A DNA stretch of 64,000 nt from contig OZ242357.1 in NCBI GenBank assembly GCA_965208815.1, forward strand, positions 2,728,001-2,792,000. The letters run 5' to 3'. Numbering within the stretch: the stretch's first letter is position 1; each line of letters opens with the position of its first letter. The notes beneath the pieces were generated by a model, which saw nothing but the letters and a program-made list of their open reading frames with translations, searched no databases and had not been told where the DNA came from. Position numbers and translations under genes: made by a program. Positions 35,917-43,895 of this stretch are shown here, piece after piece. The DNA is from Bin55 sp009840545 (GTDB lineage Bacteria; Pseudomonadota; Gammaproteobacteria; Pseudomonadales; Azotimanducaceae).

Positions 35917-38295
35917 CTAAGGAGACGCAAGATCGATTGTTAACTCAGTATCTCCAACAACCACCGCTTCGTAACGTACCGGTTCACTTTCCTCATTACT
36001 TGAACTAATACCAATTTCACGCTCGTCTCCTATTTCGATCCAATACTCGCCGTCACTGAGTCCGCGAATTTCAAACGATCCGTCGTCGAGAAGGTCGCCC
36101 CAGCCAGAAATGGATCCCTTCTCCTTCCCAATTGCGCGTATTTGAGAATTTCGGTCGCGAGAGATGAAAGACGTCACTTTGCCGTGGAGTCTCGAGTTGC
36201 CCTCAAAGGCTATTTCCACAAACGCCTCTTCAATGTCTTTGGACAATTCGAACGACTGTTCCAATTGTCGATTCATTGATGTTTGGACTCTGACTGTGAA
36301 TAAACCCGTACCTATTCCTTCTAGTGCAAAACTTCCGTTTGAAACTACCCCTGTGGCTTGAACTAAGTTGTTGCCAGAAAGCACCGTGACAAAGGGATCT
36401 TCTGCACGCTTAAGACCAGTTATCGTTCCTCTGAGTCTTCCAGATGGATCAACAACCAAAACTACTTCTTCAGTTTGGCCTTCAACGAGATTGACATCAA
36501 CGGTTTTGGATCGTCCCTGAGAGGAGACCGCCCAGACTTTGTAGGTTCCGGGATATGCGAGATACTCATAGCCACCGTCGCGCATAGGACGAATAGCTGG
36601 GTACCTTGATTCCTCCACATGATAGATTACGACGTCTCCTCTTATTGGTTCTCCACTTGCAGTCTGAATTCGAGCGACGATTTTTGTATTTTGAGCATCT
36701 CGTGCTGTCAATCCAATTTCAAATCTCGAGACATGGGGATCGAAAACAATTTCCTCCGATTTATAACCGTGTGCTTCTACTTTTAAATATGACTCGTCCG
36801 ACGGCACAGGCCCAATCGAGAATTCTCCTTCCACATCACTCCTAGTTCTAACTCCGCTCTCAAAGCGCGAAATCAAGGAATGCTCGCCGAGTGGACCGTT
36901 GTCTTCTAGATGATGTCTTACCCAACTCTCAAGTAGTACTCCCTCATCGGGTTGCCGACTTTGCAGGTCGTATACCTGTCCAGACATGTATGTACCGGGA
37001 TCTAATTCGACGATTCCCAGGTCATATAGGTCCAGCGAATCCAGTTTGAGATCCTTCTTGAAGTATGGGACGTACTTTGGCGCGAAAATGACTATCCCCC
37101 ATGCTGCTGGATCGATTTGCGCAGAGATTCGCCCGCTCGCATCCGCGTGTTCGATTTCGCTCGTCGCCCGACCACGCACTCTTAATGTGAATTGTTCTAT
37201 TGGCACACCTGTCTTTGCGTCTACTACTGTTCCCAAGACTTCCACCAGATCGGAAAGCACTAAAGTGACATCGTGATTTCCCGAAAACACCTTTACGTCA
37301 TTCGTAGCGCGACCGTCTGTGTGTGAGGCAGACACGTTCAATCCTTGTCCGCTGACAAATGGTCCCAATTGAAAAGCACCTTTAGAGTCGCTCGTGGTAC
37401 TAAAGCTATTCTTACGATGGAATTCGAGGTATCCTCGGACATTGCCCATTTCCGCACCCAAAACGAGGTTCCCAGATGTGTCTTTCCACATCGGAGGATC
37501 GAGGAATGAATTTACTGTGGCACCATCCACTGCCTCACCAGACTGGTCGACCACGCGACCTTTCATGTGATACGCATCCGCTAGAACCAAATCTTGCTGT
37601 TTGTCTTCCCCATCCTTGATTTGAATGAAGAATGACTCCTTTGGCACATACGTTAGCGCAACATGAAGCTCGTAACTACTCTCAACAAGCCCGCCAATTG
37701 AAAATGTGCCATCCTCATTGGTTGTCCACTCCAACTCTGCTTCGCTGGGAATTTGAATGGAAGTTCCATCCAGTCGCCGAACCTTGAGTAGGGCATCGGA
37801 CACTGCTATTCCATCCGTAGACAAAACTAGACCGCTAAACACTTGACCTCTCTCGAACTCGAGGGTGATTTCAGAATCCCGCAACTCTTGTGTTATTCGA
37901 GTAGTAATGGGTACGGAGTTCTTACGTAACGCTACAAGCGTCAAATCCTCCTTGGTATCGGGAATTTCTAGCGAGAATTGCGTAGTAGCTACGGATGTCC
38001 AACTCCAGGCCTCTGTTTCTTGCTCCACGGAACCGACAAACACACCCAACCAAACCCATTCGGCATTTACATGATCCGACACAATTCGACCATTGATGGA
38101 GGTAGTTTCCTCGCCACACAACGGCGAGGCAGCGACCACTAAATACGACAAGATCACATGGGTTAGTAGCCGAGACACGTGCTTCAAAGGAGATCGACTC
38201 AATTTGTTACTCACACAAGATAGCCGAATTGCACTGCGTACCAATTGCGAGAGAGGCAACATGTAACAGGAGTTTCTCGGTCGCACAGAATCCAT
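35917..38295 (-). CDS. secreted protein with eight carboxypeptidase-regulatory-like beta-sandwich repeats
   Basis: Start uncertain: ATG 38295 (4 nt after the DUF433 stop), ATG 38262 or GTG 38178 are all in frame; the last gives a compact signal peptide (SRLLTHVILSYLVVAASPL), which seems the functional one. The mature part is a chain of CarboxypepD_reg-like/Ig-like modules, each opening with a phrase such as INGRIVSDHV, FSGLVLSTDG, MKGRVVDQSGEAVDGA, VLGTVVDAKTGVPIEQ, MSGQVYDLQSRQPDEG, VARIQTASGEPIRG, LRGTITGLKRA and LHGKVTSFISR. Such modules are scaffolds in surface and secreted proteins; no enzyme domain is attached. Length about 750-790 residues. Confidence 0.82.
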   Translation of the reverse strand: MDSVRPRNSCYMLPLSQLVRSAIRLSCVSNKLSRSPLKHVSRLLTHVILSYLVVAASPLCGEETTSINGRIVSDHVNAEWVWLGVFVGSVEQETEAWSWTSVATTQFSLEIPDTKEDLTLVALRKNSVPITTRITQELRDSEITLEFERGQVFSGLVLSTDGIAVSDALLKVRRLDGTSIQIPSEAELEWTTNEDGTFSIGGLVESSYELHVALTYVPKESFFIQIKDGEDKQQDLVLADAYHMKGRVVDQSGEAVDGATVNSFLDPPMWKDTSGNLVLGAEMGNVRGYLEFHRKNSFSTTSDSKGAFQLGPFVSGQGLNVSASHTDGRATNDVKVFSGNHDVTLVLSDLVEVLGTVVDAKTGVPIEQFTLRVRGRATSEIEHADASGRISAQIDPAAWGIVIFAPKYVPYFKKDLKLDSLDLYDLGIVELDPGTYMSGQVYDLQSRQPDEGVLLESWVRHHLEDNGPLGEHSLISRFESGVRTRSDVEGEFSIGPVPSDESYLKVEAHGYKSEEIVFDPHVSRFEIGLTARDAQNTKIVARIQTASGEPIRGDVVIYHVEESRYPAIRPMRDGGYEYLAYPGTYKVWAVSSQGRSKTVDVNLVEGQTEEVVLVVDPSGRLRGTITGLKRAEDPFVTVLSGNNLVQATGVVSNGSFALEGIGTGLFTVRVQTSMNRQLEQSFELSKDIEEAFVEIAFEGNSRLHGKVTSFISRDRNSQIRAIGKEKGSISGWGDLLDDGSFEIRGLSDGEYWIEIGDEREIGISSSNEESEPVRYEAVVVGDTELTIDLASP

Positions 38296-38299
38296 AGCG

Positions 38300-38521
38300 T
38301 TAGTTCTCGGTTTTAAAGAAATCAGTCGCAAACTTGAGAACTGCTTCAACCTGCCAGGACTTCACTTCAGGATACCAATCTAGGAACTCGTTCACCGTTG
38401 CTCCGCTCTCCAGGTTTTCAAAGAGAGCGAAGACCGGCACTCGGGTGCCAGTGAACGCCCAAGCTCCGCCAAGTTTATTCGGGTGGCGCTCAATCGCTGG
38501 ACAAGCTGACCAATCAGACAT
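38300..38521 (-). CDS. DUF433 family protein (antitoxin-like), orphan
   Basis: 73 aa from ATG 38521; ATG 38536 is an upstream alternative. The DUF433 pattern is clear: P-x-I-E-R-H-P-x-K-L-G-G-A-W-A-F-T-G-T-R-V-P-V, then ENLESGATVNEFLDWYPEV and QVEAVLKFATDFF. DUF433 proteins often act as antitoxins for PIN-like (DUF5615) toxins encoded next to them; none is present on either side here, so it appears solitary. Cytoplasmic, no signal peptide. Confidence 0.82.
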   Translation of the reverse strand: MSDWSACPAIERHPNKLGGAWAFTGTRVPVFALFENLESGATVNEFLDWYPEVKSWQVEAVLKFATDFFKTEN

Positions 38522-38665
38522 CGTTTTTCCCACCAATTAGAAGTATCGTGTTTCGATTTTCGCACTAGCCGGTCAGAGTGAGAACCTATCGAACGTAAAC
38601 CAATGACAAAGAAGAGTTTCGGAGTTGAATTGGAATATCAACCCGTCACGATGCAGTGTCCACTG

Positions 38666-39211
38666 CTAGCTTTGGAGGACATTCTTTCCTTCTCGGTCTT
38701 TCTTGCGTTGGACCTCTCTTTCGTGCTTCGACTTGAGAGATTTCAGTTTTCGGAAGAGACCGCGTGTCTTCCTTGTCTCATCTATCTTCTGATTGCTAAC
38801 GCACCAATTTGTATAGAGGATTTCATTCTCACCATCACCCGATTCGTCAGCCACTGCCTTACTTTTCGCAAACACCACGTAGCTGTTGCCTTCCCTGAAC
38901 GGATACCCGCAAGAAATGGACATAAGCTCGGTAGACACTGTAATGTTGGCTGTTTTTTCTCCCTTCCAAGTCTCATCCAATTCGAACTTGACCTCAATAA
39001 GCTCCCAGCTCCGACTCTTAGTTTGGCTCTCCGGCTCTCCCCGATTCAGCACCTTTCCAGAAAACACCACATCTGCATCCTGAAAGTCTTCTTTCACACT
39101 TTGTCGGATACACGAACAAGCCCAAGTACTTGAAGCGTTCAGTAGCAGTAGCAAACTGCAGATTAGCGACGCTTTGCTTGCTGGATTTCTCAAAACCTTC
39201 ATCCTATGCAT
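38666..39211 (-). CDS. TIMP-like secreted protein 1 (Cys-Ser-Cys N-terminus)
   Basis: 181 aa from ATG 39211 (ATG 39202 also possible); the longer open frame overlaps the neighbouring paralog and is unlikely. Signal peptide (SLICSLLLLLNASSTWA) followed by CSCIRQSVKEDFQDADVVFSG. Animal TIMPs start their mature chain with C-x-C and run on as C-S-C-x-P-x-H-P-Q-x-A-F-x-x-A-D-V-V-I; the match in order, spacing and position right after signal cleavage is striking. In TIMPs the free Cys1 amine binds the catalytic zinc of the protease. Later conserved blocks are SCGYPFREGNSYVVFA and NWCVSNQK. No lipobox (W at -2). Last of four tandem paralogs on the minus strand. Confidence 0.8.
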   Translation of the reverse strand: MHRMKVLRNPASKASLICSLLLLLNASSTWACSCIRQSVKEDFQDADVVFSGKVLNRGEPESQTKSRSWELIEVKFELDETWKGEKTANITVSTELMSISCGYPFREGNSYVVFAKSKAVADESGDGENEILYTNWCVSNQKIDETRKTRGLFRKLKSLKSKHEREVQRKKDREGKNVLQS

Positions 39212-39278
39212 ACCATGAATCCAAATTGATCGCGTAGAACGGAAGAATCGCAGGCCACCAATATAACCGCAGCGTAAC

Positions 39279-39782
39279 TTATGATTCCTGTGCAGTAGCG
39301 GACTCCTCACTGTTCTCATCGTCAGGTATTACATTAGCCTTGGACTTAAGTGCTTCAAGCTGCTTGAGGAAGGCTTCTGGCTTTGATGATTCGTCCAGCT
39401 TTCGATTGGGTATGCAACTGTTAGTGCTGAAATACTCGAAGTCACTACCGGTCTTTTCGTCTCGAGCTCTCTCATTGAATGCAAACACTACGTAGCTGTC
39501 GCCTTCCGTAAACGGATACCCGCAGGCATCGCTGTGGTCGTTCGTGATTACCGAAATCACCTCTTTACCAGTCCCTTTCCAAACTTCATCCAGTGCCAAC
39601 TCAACTTCCAAGGTTCCTCCTAAATCGCTATGCCATTGAGTGCGCTGCTCTTTATTCGATTCTTCAACCTGCAGGACTTTTCCAGAAAATACTAAGTCCA
39701 TATTTTCAAAGTACTCTTCCAAAGGTCGAGGTGGTCCACATGAGCAAGCCGATGTGGCTTTGGCAATGAGAAGTATGAGCAC
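39279..39782 (-). CDS. TIMP-like secreted protein 2 (Cys-Ser-Cys N-terminus)
   Basis: 167 aa if started at GTG 39782, but this leaves only 12 residues before the CSC motif, too short for a signal peptide. The frame is open upstream, and an ATT at 39839 lies 7 nt after a perfect GGAGG (39847-39851); it would give a normal signal peptide with IRSVSIASLTSTVLILLIAKATSA before CSCGPPRPLEEYFENMDLVF. No ATG, GTG or TTG exists between. Conserved blocks ACGYPFTEGDSYVVFA and NSCIPNRKLDESS match its paralogs. Proposed role as metalloprotease inhibitor is by resemblance only. Confidence 0.78.
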   Translation of the reverse strand: MLILLIAKATSACSCGPPRPLEEYFENMDLVFSGKVLQVEESNKEQRTQWHSDLGGTLEVELALDEVWKGTGKEVISVITNDHSDACGYPFTEGDSYVVFAFNERARDEKTGSDFEYFSTNSCIPNRKLDESSKPEAFLKQLEALKSKANVIPDDENSEESATAQES

Positions 39783-39920
39783 CGTACTAGTCAGACTAGC
39801 AATGCTTACCGAACGAATCGGAACATCAAGAATTGAAATGTGATTACCTCCATCAAATGTTCGTAGGGTATAGGACCAAATTCACTCGGGACAGAGCGAA
39901 TATTCACTGATGCTTAAATC

Positions 39921-40577
39921 TCAGCTACCACCTCCGTCAACCTTATCTTCAAACAAGTCGGACATTAGAGCGTCAAGTTGCTTGATCACGGTTTTGGTCT
40001 GCAGAGAATTGTCAAGCTTATGGTTGTCTGAGTAAAAATCAGTCCAAAGGCACTCATTGACACTAACTTTTTCGACGTCACGTACTCGCTCAGAACAGGC
40101 AAACACTAGATATGTGTCACCAACATTAAACGGGTAAACACAAGATTCAAGGTGACATGCAACAAGCAGGGCCATTTTGTTATGGTTTGTTCCTTTCCAA
40201 GCCTTACTAACTTTAAACTCGACCTCCAGTGTGTCGCTCCATGTAGGCTCGTCATCAGTCAAAGGTAGTGACAAGAAGAATCGATCTAGAGCATTGGGTC
40301 TCCCTGGCGCACACGTACTTTTTGCTTCTTGCGTATCAGATTCCCTTTGCTTTACGATTTCGTCTGGCGAACCTGTCGCACTTTCGAGGTGTCTTACCTC
40401 GTCAATAGGTAAGACTTTTTCACGAAATACCACATCCGAAATCTGAAATTGTTCTGCTACTGTAGGTTCTCCACGGGGCACCGGGCTCGCCCACCCAGTA
40501 GAACCGTAGAGAAGAAACAGCGAACTGCTGAGAAGCAGAAAGACTTGTAGCGAATTGATCCAGCTGAACCTTGGCAT
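39921..40577 (-). CDS. TIMP-like secreted protein 3, divergent, lacks Cys-x-Cys
   Basis: 218 aa with ATG 40577 after TTAGGAT. Signal peptide SLQVFLLLSSSLFLLYGSTGWA is followed by SPVPRGEPTVAEQFQISDVVF, so the position occupied by CSC in the three paralogs is Ser-Pro-Val. It also carries an inserted stretch of about 40 residues (VRHLESATGSPDEIVKQ onward) before the second block and keeps SCVYPFNVGDTYLVFA. Without an N-terminal Cys it could not chelate zinc as TIMPs do; it may have a different target, be a decoy, or be decaying although the frame is intact. Confidence 0.75.
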   Translation of the reverse strand: MPRFSWINSLQVFLLLSSSLFLLYGSTGWASPVPRGEPTVAEQFQISDVVFREKVLPIDEVRHLESATGSPDEIVKQRESDTQEAKSTCAPGRPNALDRFFLSLPLTDDEPTWSDTLEVEFKVSKAWKGTNHNKMALLVACHLESCVYPFNVGDTYLVFACSERVRDVEKVSVNECLWTDFYSDNHKLDNSLQTKTVIKQLDALMSDLFEDKVDGGGS

Positions 40578-40615
40578 ATCCTAACTAGTGCTTTTTGTGA
40601 GAGAAGTTCACAGTT

Positions 40616-41215
40616 TTAGGATGGTTTATGTGATTCCTTAATTTCCTCCGATTCCTCATCGTCAGTTTTGCTCTCAAACTCGAACTTGAGAGCTTCAAGT
40701 TGGTCGAGCAAAGCTATTGTTACGAGCGAATCGTGTAGCGGTTGATTGGCTGAGCACCACCCAGTGGTGAGAAGTTTCGGATCGGCGTCGTTCTCTCCTT
40801 CGGTATGCACTTGAGAGGAGTCTGCAAATACCAAATAGGTCTCTCCGACTTTGAAGGGGTAGCCACAAGAAGGAGTGTAGGCCGCAGTCGACACCTCTAT
40901 CTTGCTGAACTCCTCGCTATTTTCCGAGTCGTCTGTATCGCCTTCCGCCTTACCCTTCCAAAGTTCAACGACATCGAATTTGACTCCAATGAGTAAGTCT
41001 GAAGATTGGCCATCCTTCAGTTCACCCCTATGCAACACTTTTCCAGAAAACACTACATCTGAGGTCTTAAAGTCTTCTTCAACGGTGGTCGGATCGCAAC
41101 TGCACGCCCAGCCACTGACCGCAAAAAAGACTAGAAGCAAACTAAAGAAAACTGGAATCGAACGAGTTGAAACACGTCTAGTGAATTGCCTTTGCATGTC
41201 TTGTCTCAATTTCAC
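40616..41215 (-). CDS. TIMP-like secreted protein 4 (Cys-Ser-Cys N-terminus)
   Basis: 199 aa from GTG 41215, or 193 from ATG 41197. Signal peptide (PVFFSLLLVFFAVSGWA) and then CSCDPTTVEEDFKTSDVVFSG, the same mature start as paralogs 1 and 2. Conserved blocks: VKFDVVELWKGKAEG, SCGYPFKVGETYLVFA and TGWCSANQPL. The acidic C-terminal tail (DDEESEEIKESHKPS) is probably disordered. This is the promoter-proximal gene of the four-gene array, with about 290 nt of non-coding DNA upstream. Confidence 0.8.
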   Translation of the reverse strand: MKLRQDMQRQFTRRVSTRSIPVFFSLLLVFFAVSGWACSCDPTTVEEDFKTSDVVFSGKVLHRGELKDGQSSDLLIGVKFDVVELWKGKAEGDTDDSENSEEFSKIEVSTAAYTPSCGYPFKVGETYLVFADSSQVHTEGENDADPKLLTTGWCSANQPLHDSLVTIALLDQLEALKFEFESKTDDEESEEIKESHKPS

Positions 41216-41502
41216 TTGTGTGAAAGTCGAATTTACACAGAAATAGCTGCTGCCAAATTCTATTGCGAATCGTCGATTGAATTCGAATACGTTAGGTCAG
41301 AATCCCCACAAGATCCAGAATCGCCTGACTCGTCCCAACTGTTCAACATGACGGTCCAACACAGAAACTCTATCAGCTAAACATATCGAATCACGCCCTT
41401 ATTAATCAACGTACCCATCGAGTCCGTGTAACATGGCAATCGTTGAATGTCCCAACAAGCCAACAACGCCCAAGAGTTCGGGTCACCAATCGGAAAATTC
41501 AG

Positions 41503-42138
41503 ATGAAACTCTATGATCAGCAATTTGCGCCCAATCCCAGACGTCTACGCATTTTCATGGCCGAAAAAGGCATCGATTGTGAGGTCGTTCAAGTCAATAT
41601 CGTCGAGGGAGAAAATCTAAGTAACGATTTCTTGAATGTAAATCCTCGCGGACGACTGCCTACTCTAGTTCTCGACGACGGAACCGTGCTAGACGAGTCC
41701 CTTGCGATTTGTCGGTATTTGGAAGAGATTCAGCCAAATCCATCCTTGTTTGGTACGGATGCCTTGAGTAAGGCAAGGGTTGAAGCCAGGCAGCGACACA
41801 TGGAGTTTGATGGATTGATGCCCACGGCCGAAGCATTCCGAAACTCCTATCCAGGCTTCAGGAAACGTGGAGTTGGCGGAAATGTGGGCGAAATCGACGC
41901 GATACCCGAACTTGCAGAACGTGGAAAAGTTATGGTCGGCCGGTTCTTTCAACGACTGGACGAGGAACTGAGCGATTCTCGCTTCGTAGCGGGGGATGAA
42001 TTCAGCGTTGCGGACATCACCGCATTGTGTACCATCGACTTTGCGACGACCGCTGCTCGAATACCGTTTCCAGACCAATGCAGCAACGTCAAGCGGTGGT
42101 ACGACGAGGTAAGCAACCGACCCAGCGCTAAGGCATAG
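41503..42138 (+). CDS. glutathione S-transferase family protein
   Basis: 211 aa from ATG 41503; the open frame begins at 41443 but the conserved fold starts exactly at MKLYDQQFAPNPRRLRIFMAEKG, the thioredoxin-like domain with the glutathione-activating position near NPRR. The cis-Pro and gamma-Glu site is in RGRLPTLVLDDGTVLDESLAICRYL. The helical C-terminal domain has the N-capping box SVADITALCTIDFA. These enzymes conjugate glutathione to electrophiles or act as disulfide oxidoreductases. It precedes the deacylase gene by 43 nt on the same strand. Confidence 0.92.
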   Translation: MKLYDQQFAPNPRRLRIFMAEKGIDCEVVQVNIVEGENLSNDFLNVNPRGRLPTLVLDDGTVLDESLAICRYLEEIQPNPSLFGTDALSKARVEARQRHMEFDGLMPTAEAFRNSYPGFRKRGVGGNVGEIDAIPELAERGKVMVGRFFQRLDEELSDSRFVAGDEFSVADITALCTIDFATTAARIPFPDQCSNVKRWYDEVSNRPSAKA

Positions 42139-42181
42139 GAATCAGTCGAGATTTAAGCAAACAGAGGGGAGAACAAACCAA

Positions 42182-43864
42182 ATGGCACACGATATCGTTA
42201 TCAAGAACGGTCTTGTAGTAGACGGAACCGGATCTGAACCATTCCAGGCTGATGTCGCAATTGATGGCGACACGATTAGTGAAGTAGGCTCGATCTCCGA
42301 TGGTGCAAAACGAACCATCGATGCAGAAGGCAACTATGTGACTCCAGGATTCGTCGATCTACACACACACTTCGACGCACAGGCGGGCTGGGATCCACTA
42401 CTTACGCCTGTTTCGTGGCACGGAGTAACCACAGCCCTTTTCGGAAACTGTGGGGTTACATTTGCACCTTGTAAAGAAGCGGATCGAGACTTTCTCGCTG
42501 GCATGATGGAAACTGTCGAGGACATCCCCAAGAACGCCATCCTTACGGGATTGCCGTGGGACTGGGAGTCGTACGGTGAGTACCTCGACTCGATCGAGTC
42601 GCTGAATCCCGCTATCAATATCACAGGGCTAGTTGGCCACTGCGCTTCTCGGTTCTATGTCATGGGCGAGAGATCGATAACCGACAATGCAACCGACGAC
42701 GAAATCGAGCAGATCGCGGCGTTGGTGGGGAGATCTGTCAAGGAAGGTGCGGTGGGCTTCTCCACAAACCGACTGCCCGGCCACACACTTCCGGATGGTC
42801 GATCAATACCTGGAACGTTTGCTGAACCCAAGGAACTCGTCGCAATTTCCAAGGAAGTGGCAAAGTACGGCGGCATATTGCAGAGCGTTCTCAATTACGG
42901 GAAACTTGATGAGGAACTGAACATCTTGCGCGAGCAAATGAGACAGTCGGGTACACGTCTGCTGTTCAGCGCTCCACATCAACCGGGTTCCAATGGTGGC
43001 GTGTCCGCCTACGATTCCTATATCAAGGACATGCAAGAGGAAGGCTTGGATATTAGTGGGTTGACCCTGCCCAGAAGTGGTGGATTTCTCTCAAGCCTTA
43101 GCTCAATGATTATGTTCCCCGGCGAAACCTGGAATAAGTTGAGACAGCTGAATCTTGAGGACCGATTGAAGGCCATTCGAGATCCGGACACACGTTCAAA
43201 GCTGATTGAAGAACCCAAAAACAATCCGCAACATCAACGACTAGTAGATGGAACGCGTGCCTGGTATTGGATTAGCGATGCCGATCGGCCGAATTACGTC
43301 AAAGATTCCTCCGAGAGCTTGGCAAGCATTGCCGAACGAAACAACGAAACCCCAGTCGAGACGTGGTTGCGCTACATGGATGAGTCAGATGGCAAGGGAT
43401 TCTTCCACGTTCGTTTCTTCAACAATGACGTAGAAGCCTTGGGACCATTCCTGAAAGAAGATTGGGTACTACCAGGTATCGGGGATGCCGGTGCTCATGT
43501 AAGTCAGATCATGGACTCTGGTTGGACTTCTTTCATGTTGGCTCACTGGGTCAGAGACAAAGGCTCGTTCTCAATTCAGGATGCGATCCACAAGTTGACT
43601 AGCGCGCAAGCGCGTGTAATCGGTTTCACCGACCGAGGCACTTTGGCGAAAGGCATGAAAGCCGACGTAAACGTCATCGATCTGGATCGAGTGGCCGAAC
43701 GACAGCCCAAGCTGGTACACGACTTCCCGGACTCTGCACCCAGATTAATACAGAGAGCAGTCGGCTATAGAGCAACCCTTTGTAACGGTTCTGTGATTCT
43801 CGAAGACGACGAACACACTGGAGAACGATCAGGTCGAGTTCTACGCAATCCAAACGTCGCGTAG
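42182..43864 (+). CDS. N-acyl-D-amino-acid deacylase/amidohydrolase family protein, paralog 1
   Basis: 560 aa. Amidohydrolase fold: N-terminal beta domain (DIVIKNGLVVDGTGSEPF), metal site VDLHTHFDAQAGWDP, and the cysteine-containing FGNCGVTFAPCK typical of D-aminoacylases, then the late GDAGAHVSQIMDSGW with the catalytic Asp, and the closing GTLAKGMKADVNVIDL. Members hydrolyse N-acyl-D-amino acids or related amides with one or two zinc ions in the cytoplasm. It is closely related, over its whole length, to the protein encoded at 51767-53425. ATG follows GAGGGGAGAAC, a strong ribosome-binding site. Confidence 0.92.
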   Translation: MAHDIVIKNGLVVDGTGSEPFQADVAIDGDTISEVGSISDGAKRTIDAEGNYVTPGFVDLHTHFDAQAGWDPLLTPVSWHGVTTALFGNCGVTFAPCKEADRDFLAGMMETVEDIPKNAILTGLPWDWESYGEYLDSIESLNPAINITGLVGHCASRFYVMGERSITDNATDDEIEQIAALVGRSVKEGAVGFSTNRLPGHTLPDGRSIPGTFAEPKELVAISKEVAKYGGILQSVLNYGKLDEELNILREQMRQSGTRLLFSAPHQPGSNGGVSAYDSYIKDMQEEGLDISGLTLPRSGGFLSSLSSMIMFPGETWNKLRQLNLEDRLKAIRDPDTRSKLIEEPKNNPQHQRLVDGTRAWYWISDADRPNYVKDSSESLASIAERNNETPVETWLRYMDESDGKGFFHVRFFNNDVEALGPFLKEDWVLPGIGDAGAHVSQIMDSGWTSFMLAHWVRDKGSFSIQDAIHKLTSAQARVIGFTDRGTLAKGMKADVNVIDLDRVAERQPKLVHDFPDSAPRLIQRAVGYRATLCNGSVILEDDEHTGERSGRVLRNPNVA

Positions 43865-43895
43865 ACGCACAACTGTCAGTTCAAGAGTCGAAGCA

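Noticed and set aside
38603..39133. 176-aa plus-strand frame opposite TIMP-like gene 1
   Set aside because: Antisense to a gene with three well-conserved paralogs and a signal peptide; no ribosome-binding site.
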